This document shows positions 18,305-26,741 of a DNA stretch of 64,000 nucleotides, piece after piece. Origin of the DNA: Arthrobacter sp. ZGTC131. GTDB taxonomy: Bacteria; Actinomycetota; Actinomycetes; Actinomycetales; Micrococcaceae. A model generated the notes under the pieces. That model was not told the origin of the DNA. It saw only the letters and a list, made by a program, of their open reading frames with translations, and did not search any database. How positions within the stretch are numbered: the first letter of the stretch is position 1; each line of letters begins with the position of its first letter. The stretch is from NCBI RefSeq assembly GCF_002929275.1, contig NZ_PJIK01000001.1, forward strand, positions 62,001 through 126,000, in the 5' to 3' direction. A program made the position numbers and the translations under genes.

Positions 18305-19225
18305 TCACGTCCGCTCCAGGCTGTCCGTCAGGGATCTGGCCTCCTCGCTCAGCATCCCCAGGACCTGCTGGATAGTGGACCGCGCCGCCACCTCCGGCCG
18401 TGCCAGCGCCACAATACTGCGGCGTGCGGTTACTCCCGTCAGCGGACGGAGGACGAAGCCGTGCCCCTGGTTTCCCAGTGACGTGTATCGAGGGAGCAGT
18501 GACAGCCCGTGGCCGGAGCTGACGAGGGCCTCCAGTACGCGCAGGTCGGCAAAGAGCTGGGCACGTACGGCGGTGGCGCCAGCCTGGACTTCGATCTGCT
18601 GCAGGACGGTGTCGAAAGGGAATCCTTCGGGTACGCCCATCCAGGGAAAACCGACAACGTCCTGGGCGGTCAGGCTCGCCTTGGCTGCCAGGACGTGGCC
18701 TGCGGGAACGGCCACGTCCAACGGTTCGTTCAACAGCGGGACCACCACCAGGCCACGCCGCGCAAAGACGTCCGGCCCGTCGACGCTGTGGGCCAGGACG
18801 ATGTCGTAGTCCGCGGCGAGGCTTGCGAATCCGGCCACCATGGGATCCTCCAGATGCGCCTCGAAGTGCAGCCCGTCGACCGCCTTTACCCGGTGCAGGA
18901 GCCCGGGCAGCAGCATCTCCGCGGCGCTGGGGAAGAAGGCTGCCTTGACCCGGGTCTGCCAGCCGCGGCGGTACGTATCAACCGTTGCCTCCGCCCGGGC
19001 CATCGCGACGGCGACTTCCGCTGCCGCGCGCGCCATCGCCGAGCCGGCCTCCGTGAGCCTCACGCCCCGGCCGGACTTCTCCATCAGCACGACGCCGAGT
19101 TCGTCCTGCAGCGTCTTGAGCTGCTGCGAAACGGCGGAAGGCGTGACGCCCAGCGCCTCGGCCGTGGCCCCCACCGATCCACGGTCGGCCAGTTCCCTGA
19201 GTATCCGGAGCCGCTTGAAGTCCAT
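18305..19225 (-). CDS. LysR-family transcriptional regulator
   Basis: 306 aa. N-terminal winged helix-turn-helix: RLRILRELADRGSVGATAEALGVTPSAVSQQLKTLQDELG within residues 5-45, then a linker helix and a LysR-type substrate-binding domain (for example VDGPDVFARRGLVVVPLLNEPLDVAVPAGH, GHGLSLLPRY). Its target is unknown; it lies 3' to ilvD on the same strand and divergent to the sunset-domain gene (155 bp apart), which is one candidate target. TAGCCT lies 6 nt before the ATG, so the mRNA may be leaderless. Confidence 0.92.
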   Translation of the reverse strand: MDFKRLRILRELADRGSVGATAEALGVTPSAVSQQLKTLQDELGVVLMEKSGRGVRLTEAGSAMARAAAEVAVAMARAEATVDTYRRGWQTRVKAAFFPSAAEMLLPGLLHRVKAVDGLHFEAHLEDPMVAGFASLAADYDIVLAHSVDGPDVFARRGLVVVPLLNEPLDVAVPAGHVLAAKASLTAQDVVGFPWMGVPEGFPFDTVLQQIEVQAGATAVRAQLFADLRVLEALVSSGHGLSLLPRYTSLGNQGHGFVLRPLTGVTARRSIVALARPEVAARSTIQQVLGMLSEEARSLTDSLERT

Positions 19226-19380
19226 GAAGCGAGGCTACGCCACGGAGGGAGGACTGTTGATTGCTCCTTATCCATACAGATCGGGGGGTGTCGGGGCAAT
19301 GACAAACCTAGACAGCCATATTGACAGCGACGTACCGTCAAGCAACGGCAACCTTGCCTCGTGGAAAGAAGGGCTTTGCT

Positions 19381-20433
19381 ATGGAGTGGATTATCTGGGT
19401 CATCGTCATCGTATTGATCATCGCCATCGTTTGGTGGCTGCTGAACCGCAATTCGGGCAATACGGCGGCAACCCAGGACTCGGCCCGCGCTGACCAGGGA
19501 ACTCCCGCGGCTTCCCCGGGCACCAAGCGTGACGTGCCGGCTTCAGAGCGGCCGGAGGCGGCCGGCGACGCCGCGTCCGCCGCTGCAGCGTCGTCTGCCG
19601 CTACCACGACCGGTCTCGCCACCGGCACCGGCCGGACTGCAGAGCCCGACGCCGGCCCGGCAGCGGCCGAAGCTCCGGCACGGCAGGGCTCCTCCGCGGC
19701 CGCCCGGCCCGAGCCTGAGGACCTTGAGCCGGACATCGAGTCGTGGGATGCCGCCACGCCGCGCCCCTCGGCTGAAGAGCCGCCCGCCGGAGCATCCGGT
19801 TCTTCGGCGACGGGGCAGGCACCCGCGGCAGCCGGCACATGGGAAAGCCCGTCCTCGGCTGCGGGCCACTCCCCCGCGGGCGGAGACGTCGATGACTGGG
19901 ATGATGACGAGGACAAGGCGGAATGGGACGCGCAGTGGTCCGACGCGGGCGGCACGGCGGCTGCTGCAGCGCCCCGAACCGGCGGCGCGCCGCCGGCCGC
20001 GGCCCAGCCGGCCACCCCTCTGCACCACGCCGAGTACACGGAACCGCACGCCCCCACCCTGCCGGGAGCTGAATCCGCTGCGGCCGAGGCGTTCGATGCC
20101 GAGGCAGAAACCCGGCAGCGGATCGAATCCTCCGCCGCCACCGAAGCCGGCGCTAGCCATGAAGCCGCGCCTTCGGGCCACGAGGCCCAACGCCCGGGCG
20201 GTGCCTCAGCTCCGGATCAGGAGCCGGGCCAGCCCTACGGCGAGGGCTCAGCGGCAGCGGCGGCGGACGGCAGCGGCCCGGATGGCTACGTAGTCAAGGG
20301 CGACGCCAGCTCAATGACCTACTACGACGAGGACAGCTCCGGCTATGCGGAAGCCCGGGCCGAAGTGTGGTTCCTGACGGCGGCGCATGCTGAGGCTGCC
20401 GGCTTCCGCGCACCGCGCAGGTCACGCCGCTGA
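19381..20433 (+). CDS. Membrane-anchored Ala/Pro-rich protein with C-terminal sunset domain
   Basis: 350 aa. Start set at MEWIIWVIV because AAGAAGGGC precedes it and the next 18 residues form the single membrane helix (IIWVIVIVLIIAIVWWLL). A long low-complexity Ala/Pro/Glu/Ser region follows (about 25-290), then a compact C-terminal module GYVVKGDASSMTYYDED and AEVWFLTAAHAEAAGFR, matching the sunset domain also found as a tail on some actinobacterial ribosomal proteins. Most of the chain probably lies in the cytoplasm or is disordered; function is not known. It stands alone and is divergent from the LysR gene. Confidence 0.78.
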   Translation: MEWIIWVIVIVLIIAIVWWLLNRNSGNTAATQDSARADQGTPAASPGTKRDVPASERPEAAGDAASAAAASSAATTTGLATGTGRTAEPDAGPAAAEAPARQGSSAAARPEPEDLEPDIESWDAATPRPSAEEPPAGASGSSATGQAPAAAGTWESPSSAAGHSPAGGDVDDWDDDEDKAEWDAQWSDAGGTAAAAAPRTGGAPPAAAQPATPLHHAEYTEPHAPTLPGAESAAAEAFDAEAETRQRIESSAATEAGASHEAAPSGHEAQRPGGASAPDQEPGQPYGEGSAAAAADGSGPDGYVVKGDASSMTYYDEDSSGYAEARAEVWFLTAAHAEAAGFRAPRRSRR

Positions 20434-20503
20434 GGAAGCTGCGGCTGCCGGCGGTCAGAGGGAGTGAAGGCTTGAGGGACAGTGATAACGGGCACCGCCA
20501 CAG

Positions 20504-20537
20504 CGGAATAAGAGTGACGGCGGAATAAGAGTGACGG
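20504..20537 (+). repeat. 17-bp perfect tandem duplication
   Basis: Two adjacent identical 17-mers, CGGAATAAGAGTGACGG, at 20504-20520 and 20521-20537. They lie just before the sugar dehydrogenase start and may alter its ribosome-binding region. Confidence 0.9.
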
Positions 20538-20547
20538 CGGCGAGAGA

Positions 20548-21780
20548 GTGAGAAGGACCGGAGCAGGCCGAGCCGGCGCGCAGGCTTCTGCTGTGCCCGG
20601 CGGCCGCGCACCCGGTTCGCTGCGCCCGGGGACCCCCGCGCGTGCCGCCGTCGCGGCTTTGGCTTTGGCCCTCATGCTTGCCGGATGCACCGGCGACGGC
20701 GGCACCGCACCGACCGCGGGCAACACCGGCACGCCGTCCTCAAGCACCCCGGGCAGCGGGACAGGGACAGGCGGCAGTGCATCGGCCAGCCCCGGCGGGA
20801 CCGTCTCCAGCGAGCCCCCCGCACCGGTGGTCCGAACCAGGATTGACGGCCTGCAACTGCCCTGGTCAACGGTGTTCCTGCCGGACGGGTCCGCGGTGAT
20901 ATCAGAACGCGATACCGCCCTCCTTAAATCCGTGGAGGGCGGGCAAATCCGCACCATCGGCCAGGTCCCGGACGTGGTGCCCGGTGGCGAAGGCGGGCTG
21001 ATGGGCCTGGCTTTATCGCCCGACTTCGCGGCGGACCGGCTCCTCTATGTCTACTTCACCGCGGCCGACGACAACCGGATCGCCCGCGTGCGGCTTGACG
21101 AAGCCGGAACGGAAACAGGCTTCAGGTTGGGCGCCCCTGAAGTTATCTTCTCCGGCATCCCGAAGGCGTCCACGCATAACGGCGGCAGGCTCCGCTTCGG
21201 CCCGGACGGCTTCCTCTATGTCGGGACGGGTGACTCGCAGCGACGCGAGCAGCCCCAGGACCGGAATGCGCTGGGCGGAAAGATCCTGCGACTTACCCGC
21301 GACGGCGAGCCGGCGCCGGGCAACCCGTTCCCAGGGAATCCCGTTTACAGCCTCGGGCACCGGAATGTGCAGGGCCTCGCATGGGATAGCGACGGCAGGC
21401 TGTGGGCCAGCGAGTTCGGTCCTGATGTCAACGATGAACTCAACCTCATCCAGGCCGGAGGAAACTACGGCTGGCCGGAAGTCACCGGCGCACCCCACCG
21501 TGAGGGATTCATCGATGCGAAGGTTGTCTGGCCGTCGACGGCCGAGTCATCCCCCAGCGGCCTGGAGATCGTGGGCACCACGGCCTATCTGGGCGCGCTC
21601 AGGGGCCAGCGAATCTGGGCCGTTCCGCTCCGGGGCGAAAACGCCGGCGCCCCTGTGGGCTATTTCACACGGCAGTACGGCCGCATCCGGAGCGTTTCGC
21701 TGGCCCCGAACGGGGAGTTGTGGGCTCTGAGCAATAACCAAAACCCTGATTTCGTGCTGATTTTAGGCCTTCCGAAATAG
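20548..21780 (+). CDS. PQQ-dependent sugar dehydrogenase-type lipoprotein (GSDH family)
   Basis: 410 aa from a GTG start; the lipobox ALMLAGC is about 46 residues in, so a GTG near 20593 is another possible start. After a Gly/Ser/Thr-rich spacer comes a six-bladed beta-propeller of the glucose/sorbosone dehydrogenase family: GGEGGLMGLALSPDF, THNGGRLRFGPDGFLYVGTGD (including a conserved histidine and calcium-site region), SLGHRNVQGLAWDSDGRLWASEFGPD and LNLIQAGGNYGWPEVTG. Predicted to act on the outer face of the membrane, oxidising a sugar or other polyol; the substrate and whether PQQ is really used cannot be told. No pqq genes lie in the window. Confidence 0.88.
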   Translation: MRRTGAGRAGAQASAVPGGRAPGSLRPGTPARAAVAALALALMLAGCTGDGGTAPTAGNTGTPSSSTPGSGTGTGGSASASPGGTVSSEPPAPVVRTRIDGLQLPWSTVFLPDGSAVISERDTALLKSVEGGQIRTIGQVPDVVPGGEGGLMGLALSPDFAADRLLYVYFTAADDNRIARVRLDEAGTETGFRLGAPEVIFSGIPKASTHNGGRLRFGPDGFLYVGTGDSQRREQPQDRNALGGKILRLTRDGEPAPGNPFPGNPVYSLGHRNVQGLAWDSDGRLWASEFGPDVNDELNLIQAGGNYGWPEVTGAPHREGFIDAKVVWPSTAESSPSGLEIVGTTAYLGALRGQRIWAVPLRGENAGAPVGYFTRQYGRIRSVSLAPNGELWALSNNQNPDFVLILGLPK

Positions 21781-21806
21781 CGCGCGGGATCTCCTGCCGG
21801 CCCGAT

Positions 21807-21835
21807 TTCACACAGGCCAAAAGTTCGTGTAGAGT
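21807..21835 (+). promoter_or_regulatory. Putative tRNA-Lys promoter
   Basis: TTCACA, 17-nt spacer, TAGAGT; expected transcript start about 55 nt before the mature tRNA 5' end. Confidence 0.5.
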
Positions 21836-21897
21836 TTCATGTCGTTGCGGAGATCAACGAGGGAAAGAAAAGCCCACGATTGAACGAAACAGCAGAT

Positions 21898-21970
21898 GCA
21901 CCTCTAGCTCAATTGGCAGAGCAATTGACTCTTAATCAATGGGTTCCGGGTTCAAGTCCCGGGGGGTGCA
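21898..21970 (+). tRNA. tRNA-Lys (anticodon CTT)
   Basis: 73-nt cloverleaf without encoded CCA. Acceptor GCACCTC pairs with GGGGTGC; anticodon stem ATTGA/TCAAT around the loop CTCTTAA with CTT; T-stem CCGGG/CCCGG with loop TTCAAGT. Reads codon AAG. Confidence 0.97.
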
Positions 21971-21978
21971 CAGGTGAG

Positions 21979-22026
21979 AAACCCCGTCTTCATCGGCCAC
22001 AAGCCATGAAGGCGGGGTTTCGTTTT
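21979..22026 (+). terminator. Terminator after tRNA-Lys
   Basis: Stem AAACCCCG (21979-21986) with CGGGGTTT (22013-22020) plus inner CTTCAT/ATGAAG pairing, followed by CGTTTT. Confidence 0.85.
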
Positions 22027-22183
22027 GCCCGCGAATGCCGCGATGCGCCAGACCCTACGCGCCAGACCGTCGACCGCCGTACAGCACGTTCCCGAGTCCA
22101 CCTCCGTTGAGCGCATGCCGCCGGCACCCGGTGCTCATGAGCGTCTGCTTACAATCGAACGTCATCAACTACTGAGGGAACCC

Positions 22184-22519
22184 ATGAAGAAACTCACCAC
22201 CGCCCTGCTCGCCGCCGGATTCGTCCTCTCCGCCTCGGCCTGCGCGTCACCCCAACTGACCACCGCAGAAACCTGCGACCGGATCAAGATCGTGGTGTCG
22301 AACCCCACGAACAGCCTGGGCAAGACCGGCATGACGCGCCTAGCCAACCAGATCCGTCCGATTGAGGCCGTGTCCTCGGAGGACCTGAAGCCGGCCCTGC
22401 GGGCGATCCTGGATTACACGGACGAGTCGGTCAAGGACAGCCCGGATGCCGAAAAGCTCAACACCCTGAAGGCCGACTACGAACAGGCCGGCAGCACGTA
22501 CACCGAGTTCTGCAGCTAA
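22184..22519 (+). CDS. Small secreted protein, probable lipoprotein
   Basis: 111 aa. Start MKKLTTALLAAG chosen because GAGGGA lies just upstream; longer in-frame extension lacks any signal. A lysine-rich n-region and hydrophobic core end in SASACAS, a weak lipobox. The mature part is mostly helical and includes TTAETCDRIKIVVSNPTNS and ends with YTEFCS; the two mature cysteines could form a disulfide. I do not recognise the family. It sits alone between tRNA-Lys and a terminator. Confidence 0.75.
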   Translation: MKKLTTALLAAGFVLSASACASPQLTTAETCDRIKIVVSNPTNSLGKTGMTRLANQIRPIEAVSSEDLKPALRAILDYTDESVKDSPDAEKLNTLKADYEQAGSTYTEFCS

Positions 22520-22640
22520 GGACCGCGGCGGCGCCCACGGAAAGCAACCTCCGACGGCGCGGATCCCCACCCCCCCCGTTGCGACGTTGGTGTGACGCGG
22601 AGCGGCCAGCCGCCAGCACGGGATGCATCGCTGTCCCGTG

Positions 22641-22676
22641 ATCAGCCCCGTCCGGGTAGCCCCCGACGGGGCTGAT
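22641..22676 (+). terminator. Terminator downstream of the small lipoprotein
   Basis: Perfect 12-bp stem ATCAGCCCCGTC/GACGGGGCTGAT (22641-22652 with 22665-22676), 12-nt loop, then a short pyrimidine stretch. Confidence 0.7.
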
Positions 22677-22775
22677 CTCCCTGACTGGAAACGCCCTGTG
22701 AACACTCCGCCAAGACATCCTGAACACCGGCGTTTGGACCCGTCCAGCGGGTTTGTTCGCGGCTAGGGTCGCAGC

Positions 22776-24458
22776 ATGAAAATCCCCCACAGGCGCCTCA
22801 CCAGGGCTGCCATCGCAGCCCTGGTCCTCGGCCTCCCCGCGGCTTTCCTCACCCCGGCCGGCCCCACCGCCGCAGCCCCTTCCCTCCCGGCAACCGCGTC
22901 CTCGGCAACCCCGGGTGCGGCAGACCGTGCCGAAACACTGCAACTCGGTGCGCCGGACCTTCCCGAGGTCCGGACCGTCACCGAGTTGGCTCCGGGGCTG
23001 ACCCGGACCTCGATCACCCGGGGAACTGCAGACCCCTCACTGGTGTGGACGGCCGAGGCCGTTATCCCGTCCGCCTCGCCCGATCCGGACGCTCCAGCCT
23101 CCGCGCTTTCCGACGAAACCCGCGCCCGGGCCGTGGCCGCCAAGCTTCAGTCCGGGGGTATCCAGGCCCGCGTTGAACACGTCCAGTCCCCTCAGCTCCG
23201 CGGGGCTGGCGGCGACCTGGGATACCGGGTCCGTGCCGGACAATTCGCTTCGAAGGCCGACGGTGCAGCCGTCGTCGAGCAGATAAAGGCCGCCGGCTAC
23301 GCATCGTCCGTTCTCTACACCGGCTGGGACGGCGACGCCGGGACCAGCTCACAGTCCCGGGGCCCCTGGAAGCTGGAAGTCCTCACCATTGATCCGAAAC
23401 AGTTCCAAGGCCAGCTCACTTCCGGCTTCGGTCCGAACCTGCAGGACAGGGAAACCACCAGCCAGCTGGCCGTCGGCGCCGGAGCCCTGGCCGCCACCAA
23501 CGGCGGCTACTTCGTGCTGGACCCCAAAGCCGGCGCCCCGGGTGACCCGACGGGCGCCGCCGTCAGCGACGGGCTGATCCTCAGCGAGCCTGTCGGGGAC
23601 CGGCCGTCGCTGGTGATGGACGGTGAAAAGAACCAAACCACAGTGCAGCGGTTGCGATGGAACGGGACTCTTTCCGCCATCGGAAAAACCGGACAAGTGC
23701 GTCTCGACGGCCTTAACCGGGTTCCGGGGCTTATCCGCAACTGCGGCGGCATCGACGACACGCCCACGTCGCTGCCGCTCCACGACGTCACCTGCACCGA
23801 TCCCGATGAGACCGTCGCCTTTACCCAAGACTTCGGGCCTTCCACACCAGCTGGCCTTGGCCTGGAAGTCGTCCTGGATGAACGCGGCACGGTCACAGCC
23901 GTCAACACCTCGCGGGGCGTCCCGGTTCCTGCCCGCGGACGCACCGTGCAGGCCATCGGTGCGGACGCCCAGAAACTCGGTAACCTGGCCCGGGTCGGCG
24001 CGCGGCTGAAGATCGATGCAGGACTCCTCAACGAGGACGGCAGGAGCCTGAAGGCAGGCTCCTCGACGGACGTCGTCAACGGAGGTCCTGTGCTGGTGTC
24101 CGACGGCGCCGAGAACGTCACCGTAAAACGCGACGGCATGGTCCGCCAGGGCGACGGCAACAGCTTCTATTACGGCTGGGTCCACAAGCGCAACCCGCGT
24201 ACCATCGCCGGCGTCGATGCGCAGGGCCGCACGCTTCTGGTCACCGCTGACGGACGCCAGACGACAGCGCTCGGACTGAGCATTACGGAATCAGCCGACG
24301 TGGCCCGCTCCCTGGGGATGGTGGACGCCATCAATCTGGACGGCGGCGGCTCCACCACCATGGTGGTCAATGGCCAGGTGGTCAACTCACCTTCCGACGC
24401 GGCCGGCCAACGGCCCGTCGGCGACGCCCTTCTGGTGCTTCCTCGCCGCAAGAATTGA
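22776..24458 (+). CDS. Secreted SPOR-like plus phosphodiester glycosidase (NAGPA) domain protein
   Basis: 560 aa. Signal peptide (RRLTRAAIAALVLGLPAAFL, residues about 6-25). Residues about 108-185 look like a SPOR-type repeat fold (LQSGGIQARVEHV, YRVRAGQFASKADG), which can bind peptidoglycan. From about 195 to the end is a phosphodiester glycosidase (NAGPA, DUF2233) domain, with conserved TNGGYFV near 245 and AINLDGGGSTTMVVNG near 520. NAGPA-type enzymes cleave sugar-1-phosphodiester bonds; cell-wall polymers are a natural guess. TAGGGT ends 6 nt before the ATG and no ribosome site is seen, so the mRNA is probably leaderless. Confidence 0.87.
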   Translation: MKIPHRRLTRAAIAALVLGLPAAFLTPAGPTAAAPSLPATASSATPGAADRAETLQLGAPDLPEVRTVTELAPGLTRTSITRGTADPSLVWTAEAVIPSASPDPDAPASALSDETRARAVAAKLQSGGIQARVEHVQSPQLRGAGGDLGYRVRAGQFASKADGAAVVEQIKAAGYASSVLYTGWDGDAGTSSQSRGPWKLEVLTIDPKQFQGQLTSGFGPNLQDRETTSQLAVGAGALAATNGGYFVLDPKAGAPGDPTGAAVSDGLILSEPVGDRPSLVMDGEKNQTTVQRLRWNGTLSAIGKTGQVRLDGLNRVPGLIRNCGGIDDTPTSLPLHDVTCTDPDETVAFTQDFGPSTPAGLGLEVVLDERGTVTAVNTSRGVPVPARGRTVQAIGADAQKLGNLARVGARLKIDAGLLNEDGRSLKAGSSTDVVNGGPVLVSDGAENVTVKRDGMVRQGDGNSFYYGWVHKRNPRTIAGVDAQGRTLLVTADGRQTTALGLSITESADVARSLGMVDAINLDGGGSTTMVVNGQVVNSPSDAAGQRPVGDALLVLPRRKN

Positions 24459-24479
24459 ACCGTCAGCGAAGATGAAGAA

Positions 24480-24515
24480 CGCGAGGGTCGTCGGCCATAT
24501 CCGGCGCCCCTCGCG
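24480..24515. terminator. Bidirectional terminator between convergent genes
   Basis: Stem CGCGAGGG/CCCTCGCG (24480-24487 with 24508-24515) with extra inner GCCGG-type pairing, between the NAGPA gene and the convergent membrane protein gene. Confidence 0.65.
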
Positions 24516-24544
24516 TCCCTGACAGGTTCAGGTGGCGCCGTTGA

Positions 24545-25087
24545 CTAGATGCCCGGTCGAGAGCTGCGCTGCTCGTTTTCTGTTTCAGCCTGCGCTTGTT
24601 CGGCGGGCTCCCCGGCCCACGGCGGCCTGGGTGACCACTTGCTGGCCGCAGCAGTGGAGATGAAGTAAAACGCCATGACGACGGCGGTGACAATCGTCAG
24701 CGATGCAAGGAGCTGGTCCGGGAGGAGTGCCCGGTTGGGACCCGGCGTGAAAAAGGTCGCCCACGAGACCAGCACGAGGTACAGAAGAACCACCGTGGCA
24801 GCGATGGCGTCCCGCATGGCCTCAGCCGGAGGAAGCTTCCGGTCGTCCCGCTGGTGGATCCAGATGCCATAGAAGGTGATGACAATGAAAAGACCGGCGC
24901 CGAGCATGTAGCCCAGATCCGGAAAGAGCCATGTCTGCCTGCCCTGGGTAGCGAGTTTGTAGGTCACGTTCTCAGCGATCGGAGCAAGCGACACGATAAT
25001 GAAATCGGGGAGGATGACGCGGCGTACGAGGGGGCTCCGGCTTCGTCCGGAGGTGGGGCCGCGGCCAGCGGTTGGGTCTTCAGGCAT
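24545..25087 (-). CDS. Uncharacterised integral membrane protein
   Basis: 180 aa with about four membrane segments: ILPDFIIVSLAPIAENV (about 26-42, weak), YMLGAGLFIVITFYGIWI (about 59-76), ATVVLLYLVLVSWATFF and LTIVTAVVMAFYFISTAA. The charged C-terminal tail (AGEPAEQAQAETENEQRSS) is probably cytoplasmic. ATG start preceded by GGATAAGG. No family recognised; it is upstream-adjacent on the same strand to the MarR gene with 106 bp between, so they may share a transcript. Confidence 0.72.
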   Translation of the reverse strand: MPEDPTAGRGPTSGRSRSPLVRRVILPDFIIVSLAPIAENVTYKLATQGRQTWLFPDLGYMLGAGLFIVITFYGIWIHQRDDRKLPPAEAMRDAIAATVVLLYLVLVSWATFFTPGPNRALLPDQLLASLTIVTAVVMAFYFISTAAASKWSPRPPWAGEPAEQAQAETENEQRSSRPGI

Positions 25088-25193
25088 GCCTTATCCGCCC
25101 ATCTCCAGGACTCACAAATATGTGGTTAGTGTGCCCCTCCCCAGACGCGCCGTCAACCCGGGCGAAAGGGGGTCCGGAGAAACGTTGCTTCGG

Positions 25194-25685
25194 TCAGTCG
25201 AAGGAGCGGGCCTCGACGGCCAGCCCGGAGTCGCCGCTCGCCACGATGGCGGTGGTCTCGGGGGATGCAAAACGGGTGGCGAGCTCGCGGACCACTGCCT
25301 GGAGTTCCTGCCGGAGGACATCCGGATCGATGGACGCTGCGGCGAGCACGGACCGCTCCATGTCCGCTGCGGCAGCCACCGCCTCGGTGCCCCGCTCAGT
25401 GAGCGAAACGACGTGGCTGCGGCGGTCGGACGTGCTGCGCTGGCGCACAATGTGCCCGTGCGCTTCGAGCCGGCTGAGCGTTTTGCCCATGGTCTGGGCC
25501 TGGACGCGCACCAGCTGAGCCAGCTGCGCCTGCGTCATGGGACCGTTGTTGTAGAGAACCTCGATAGCAATCACACCGGCGTGAGTCAGGCCAATTGCAC
25601 CCAGCTTTTCGTTCCAGGAGTGCTCAACGAGACGTGCCGCAGTGGACAAGAGGCGCCCAGTGGGCCAGCGTTCCATATCAGGCAT
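25194..25685 (-). CDS. MarR-family transcriptional regulator
   Basis: 163 aa. Winged helix-turn-helix visible: NGPMTQAQLAQLVRVQAQTMGKTLSRLEAHGHIVRQRSTSDRRSHVVSLTERG in segments around residues 55-105, with the wing SDRRSH. Start set at ATG of MPDMERWPTG; a TTG 18 nt earlier opens the frame but TATACT lies exactly 7 nt before the ATG, fitting a leaderless transcript. Two CAAGT repeats 10 bp apart overlap this -10, a likely site of self-control. It diverges from the peroxiredoxin gene (87 bp), which it may regulate in response to oxidants. Confidence 0.92.
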   Translation of the reverse strand: MPDMERWPTGRLLSTAARLVEHSWNEKLGAIGLTHAGVIAIEVLYNNGPMTQAQLAQLVRVQAQTMGKTLSRLEAHGHIVRQRSTSDRRSHVVSLTERGTEAVAAAADMERSVLAAASIDPDVLRQELQAVVRELATRFASPETTAIVASGDSGLAVEARSFD

Positions 25686-25772
25686 ACGAACAAGTATAGC
25701 CAAGTGTTGATTAGTGCCCGTGCGCCAGCCTTACTAAGCTTAAATGTCCCGCACGCAAACAAGGAGAATACT

Positions 25773-26255
25773 TTGGCTGAAAGACTCATCCCGGGCGACG
25801 CCGCACCTGGGTTTACCTTGAAGGACTCGGCCGGAGCGGACGTCAGCCTCGGCGACTACCGGGGCCGGAACACCATCATTTACTTCTATCCTGCCGCCGC
25901 TACCCCGGGGTGCACCAAACAGGCGTGCGACTTCCGGGACAGCCTCGCCTCGCTGCAGTCCGCGGGCTACGACGTACTCGGAATCTCGCCCGACCCCGTC
26001 AGTAAACTGGCAGCCTTCGCTGAGTCCGAAGGCCTGACGTTCCCGCTCCTGTCCGACGAAAGCCACGCCGTTGCCGAGGCGTACGCTGCATGGGGCGAGA
26101 AGAAGAACTACGGGCGCACCTACGAAGGCCTGATCCGATCGACCGTTGTGGTGGACCCGGAAGGCAAGGTCGCCGTGGCCCAGTACAACGTCCGGGCGAC
26201 AGGACACGTTGCGAAGCTGCGCAAGGACCTCAAGCTGGCAGAAGCCGGCGGCTGA
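25773..26255 (+). CDS. bcp: Thiol peroxidase, BCP-type peroxiredoxin
   Basis: Reduces hydrogen and organic peroxides with thioredoxin-derived electrons; cytoplasmic, 160 aa. The catalytic stretch TPGCTKQACDFRD holds the peroxidatic Cys and the second Cys five residues on (the 1-4 spaced helix type); KQACD has Gln where KEACD is common. Start is TTG at 25773, since AAGGAG sits 6 nt upstream; the much longer frame upstream is antisense to the MarR gene. Divergent from MarR, which suggests redox regulation. Confidence 0.93.
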   Translation: MAERLIPGDAAPGFTLKDSAGADVSLGDYRGRNTIIYFYPAAATPGCTKQACDFRDSLASLQSAGYDVLGISPDPVSKLAAFAESEGLTFPLLSDESHAVAEAYAAWGEKKNYGRTYEGLIRSTVVVDPEGKVAVAQYNVRATGHVAKLRKDLKLAEAGG

Positions 26256-26300
26256 CTGACGGGCGGCTGACCAAAATCGGCCTGCTAAAGGTCCGGCCTG

Positions 26301-26329
26301 CTGAAGGTCTACGCGGCTGACGGTACAAT
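26301..26329 (+). promoter_or_regulatory. Putative tRNA-Leu promoter
   Basis: CTGAAG, 17-nt spacer, TACAAT (five of six -10 matches), about 65 nt before the tRNA. Confidence 0.5.
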
Positions 26330-26399
26330 GGAGGCTGGCATCCGCCGTCGTACGTTTTTTGCCGCTGACAACAGGGCAGAAGGCGCCAGGCGGAACCGC

Positions 26400-26481
26400 G
26401 CGCGAGTGGTGAAATTGGCAGACACGCAGGATTTAGGTTCCTGTGCCTTCGGGCGTGGGGGTTCAAGTCCCCCCTTGCGCA
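26400..26481 (+). tRNA. tRNA-Leu (anticodon TAG)
   Basis: 82-nt class II tRNA. Acceptor GCGCGAG/CTTGCGC (one G-T pair), anticodon stem CAGGA/TCCTG with loop TTTAGGT and anticodon TAG, a long variable arm TGCCTTCGGGCG, and T-stem GGGGG/CCCCC. No encoded CCA. Confidence 0.97.
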
Positions 26482-26497
26482 CAACAGCAAAACAGTA

Positions 26498-26529
26498 CGG
26501 AATCCCGGGCCGGTCGGCCCGGGATTCCG
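26498..26529 (+). terminator. Terminator after tRNA-Leu
   Basis: Perfect 15-bp stem (26498-26512 with 26515-26529) followed by CCGTTT. Confidence 0.8.
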
Positions 26530-26741
26530 CCGTTTAAGCAGCGAATCCTCCAGCGCGGCGGAAGCGAAAACAAGCCCGCTGAAAAAACTTCTTGAGGTTC
26601 ACCCATCCGTTGCCGCCCATCGGCCGAATACCCATTGAGACACCAACCTAGGGTCGGTGCCCACAGTCGGAATAGGGCCAATAGTCGGGGACGAAATCCG
26701 TTCTCCGCAGGCAATGATCGGCACGAACAAGGAGAATCGAA

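Noticed and set aside
16467-18809. A 780-residue open frame antisense to ilvD and LysR
   Set aside because: High GC gives long antisense frames; the minus-strand ilvD protein is fully conserved while this reading has no recognisable domain.
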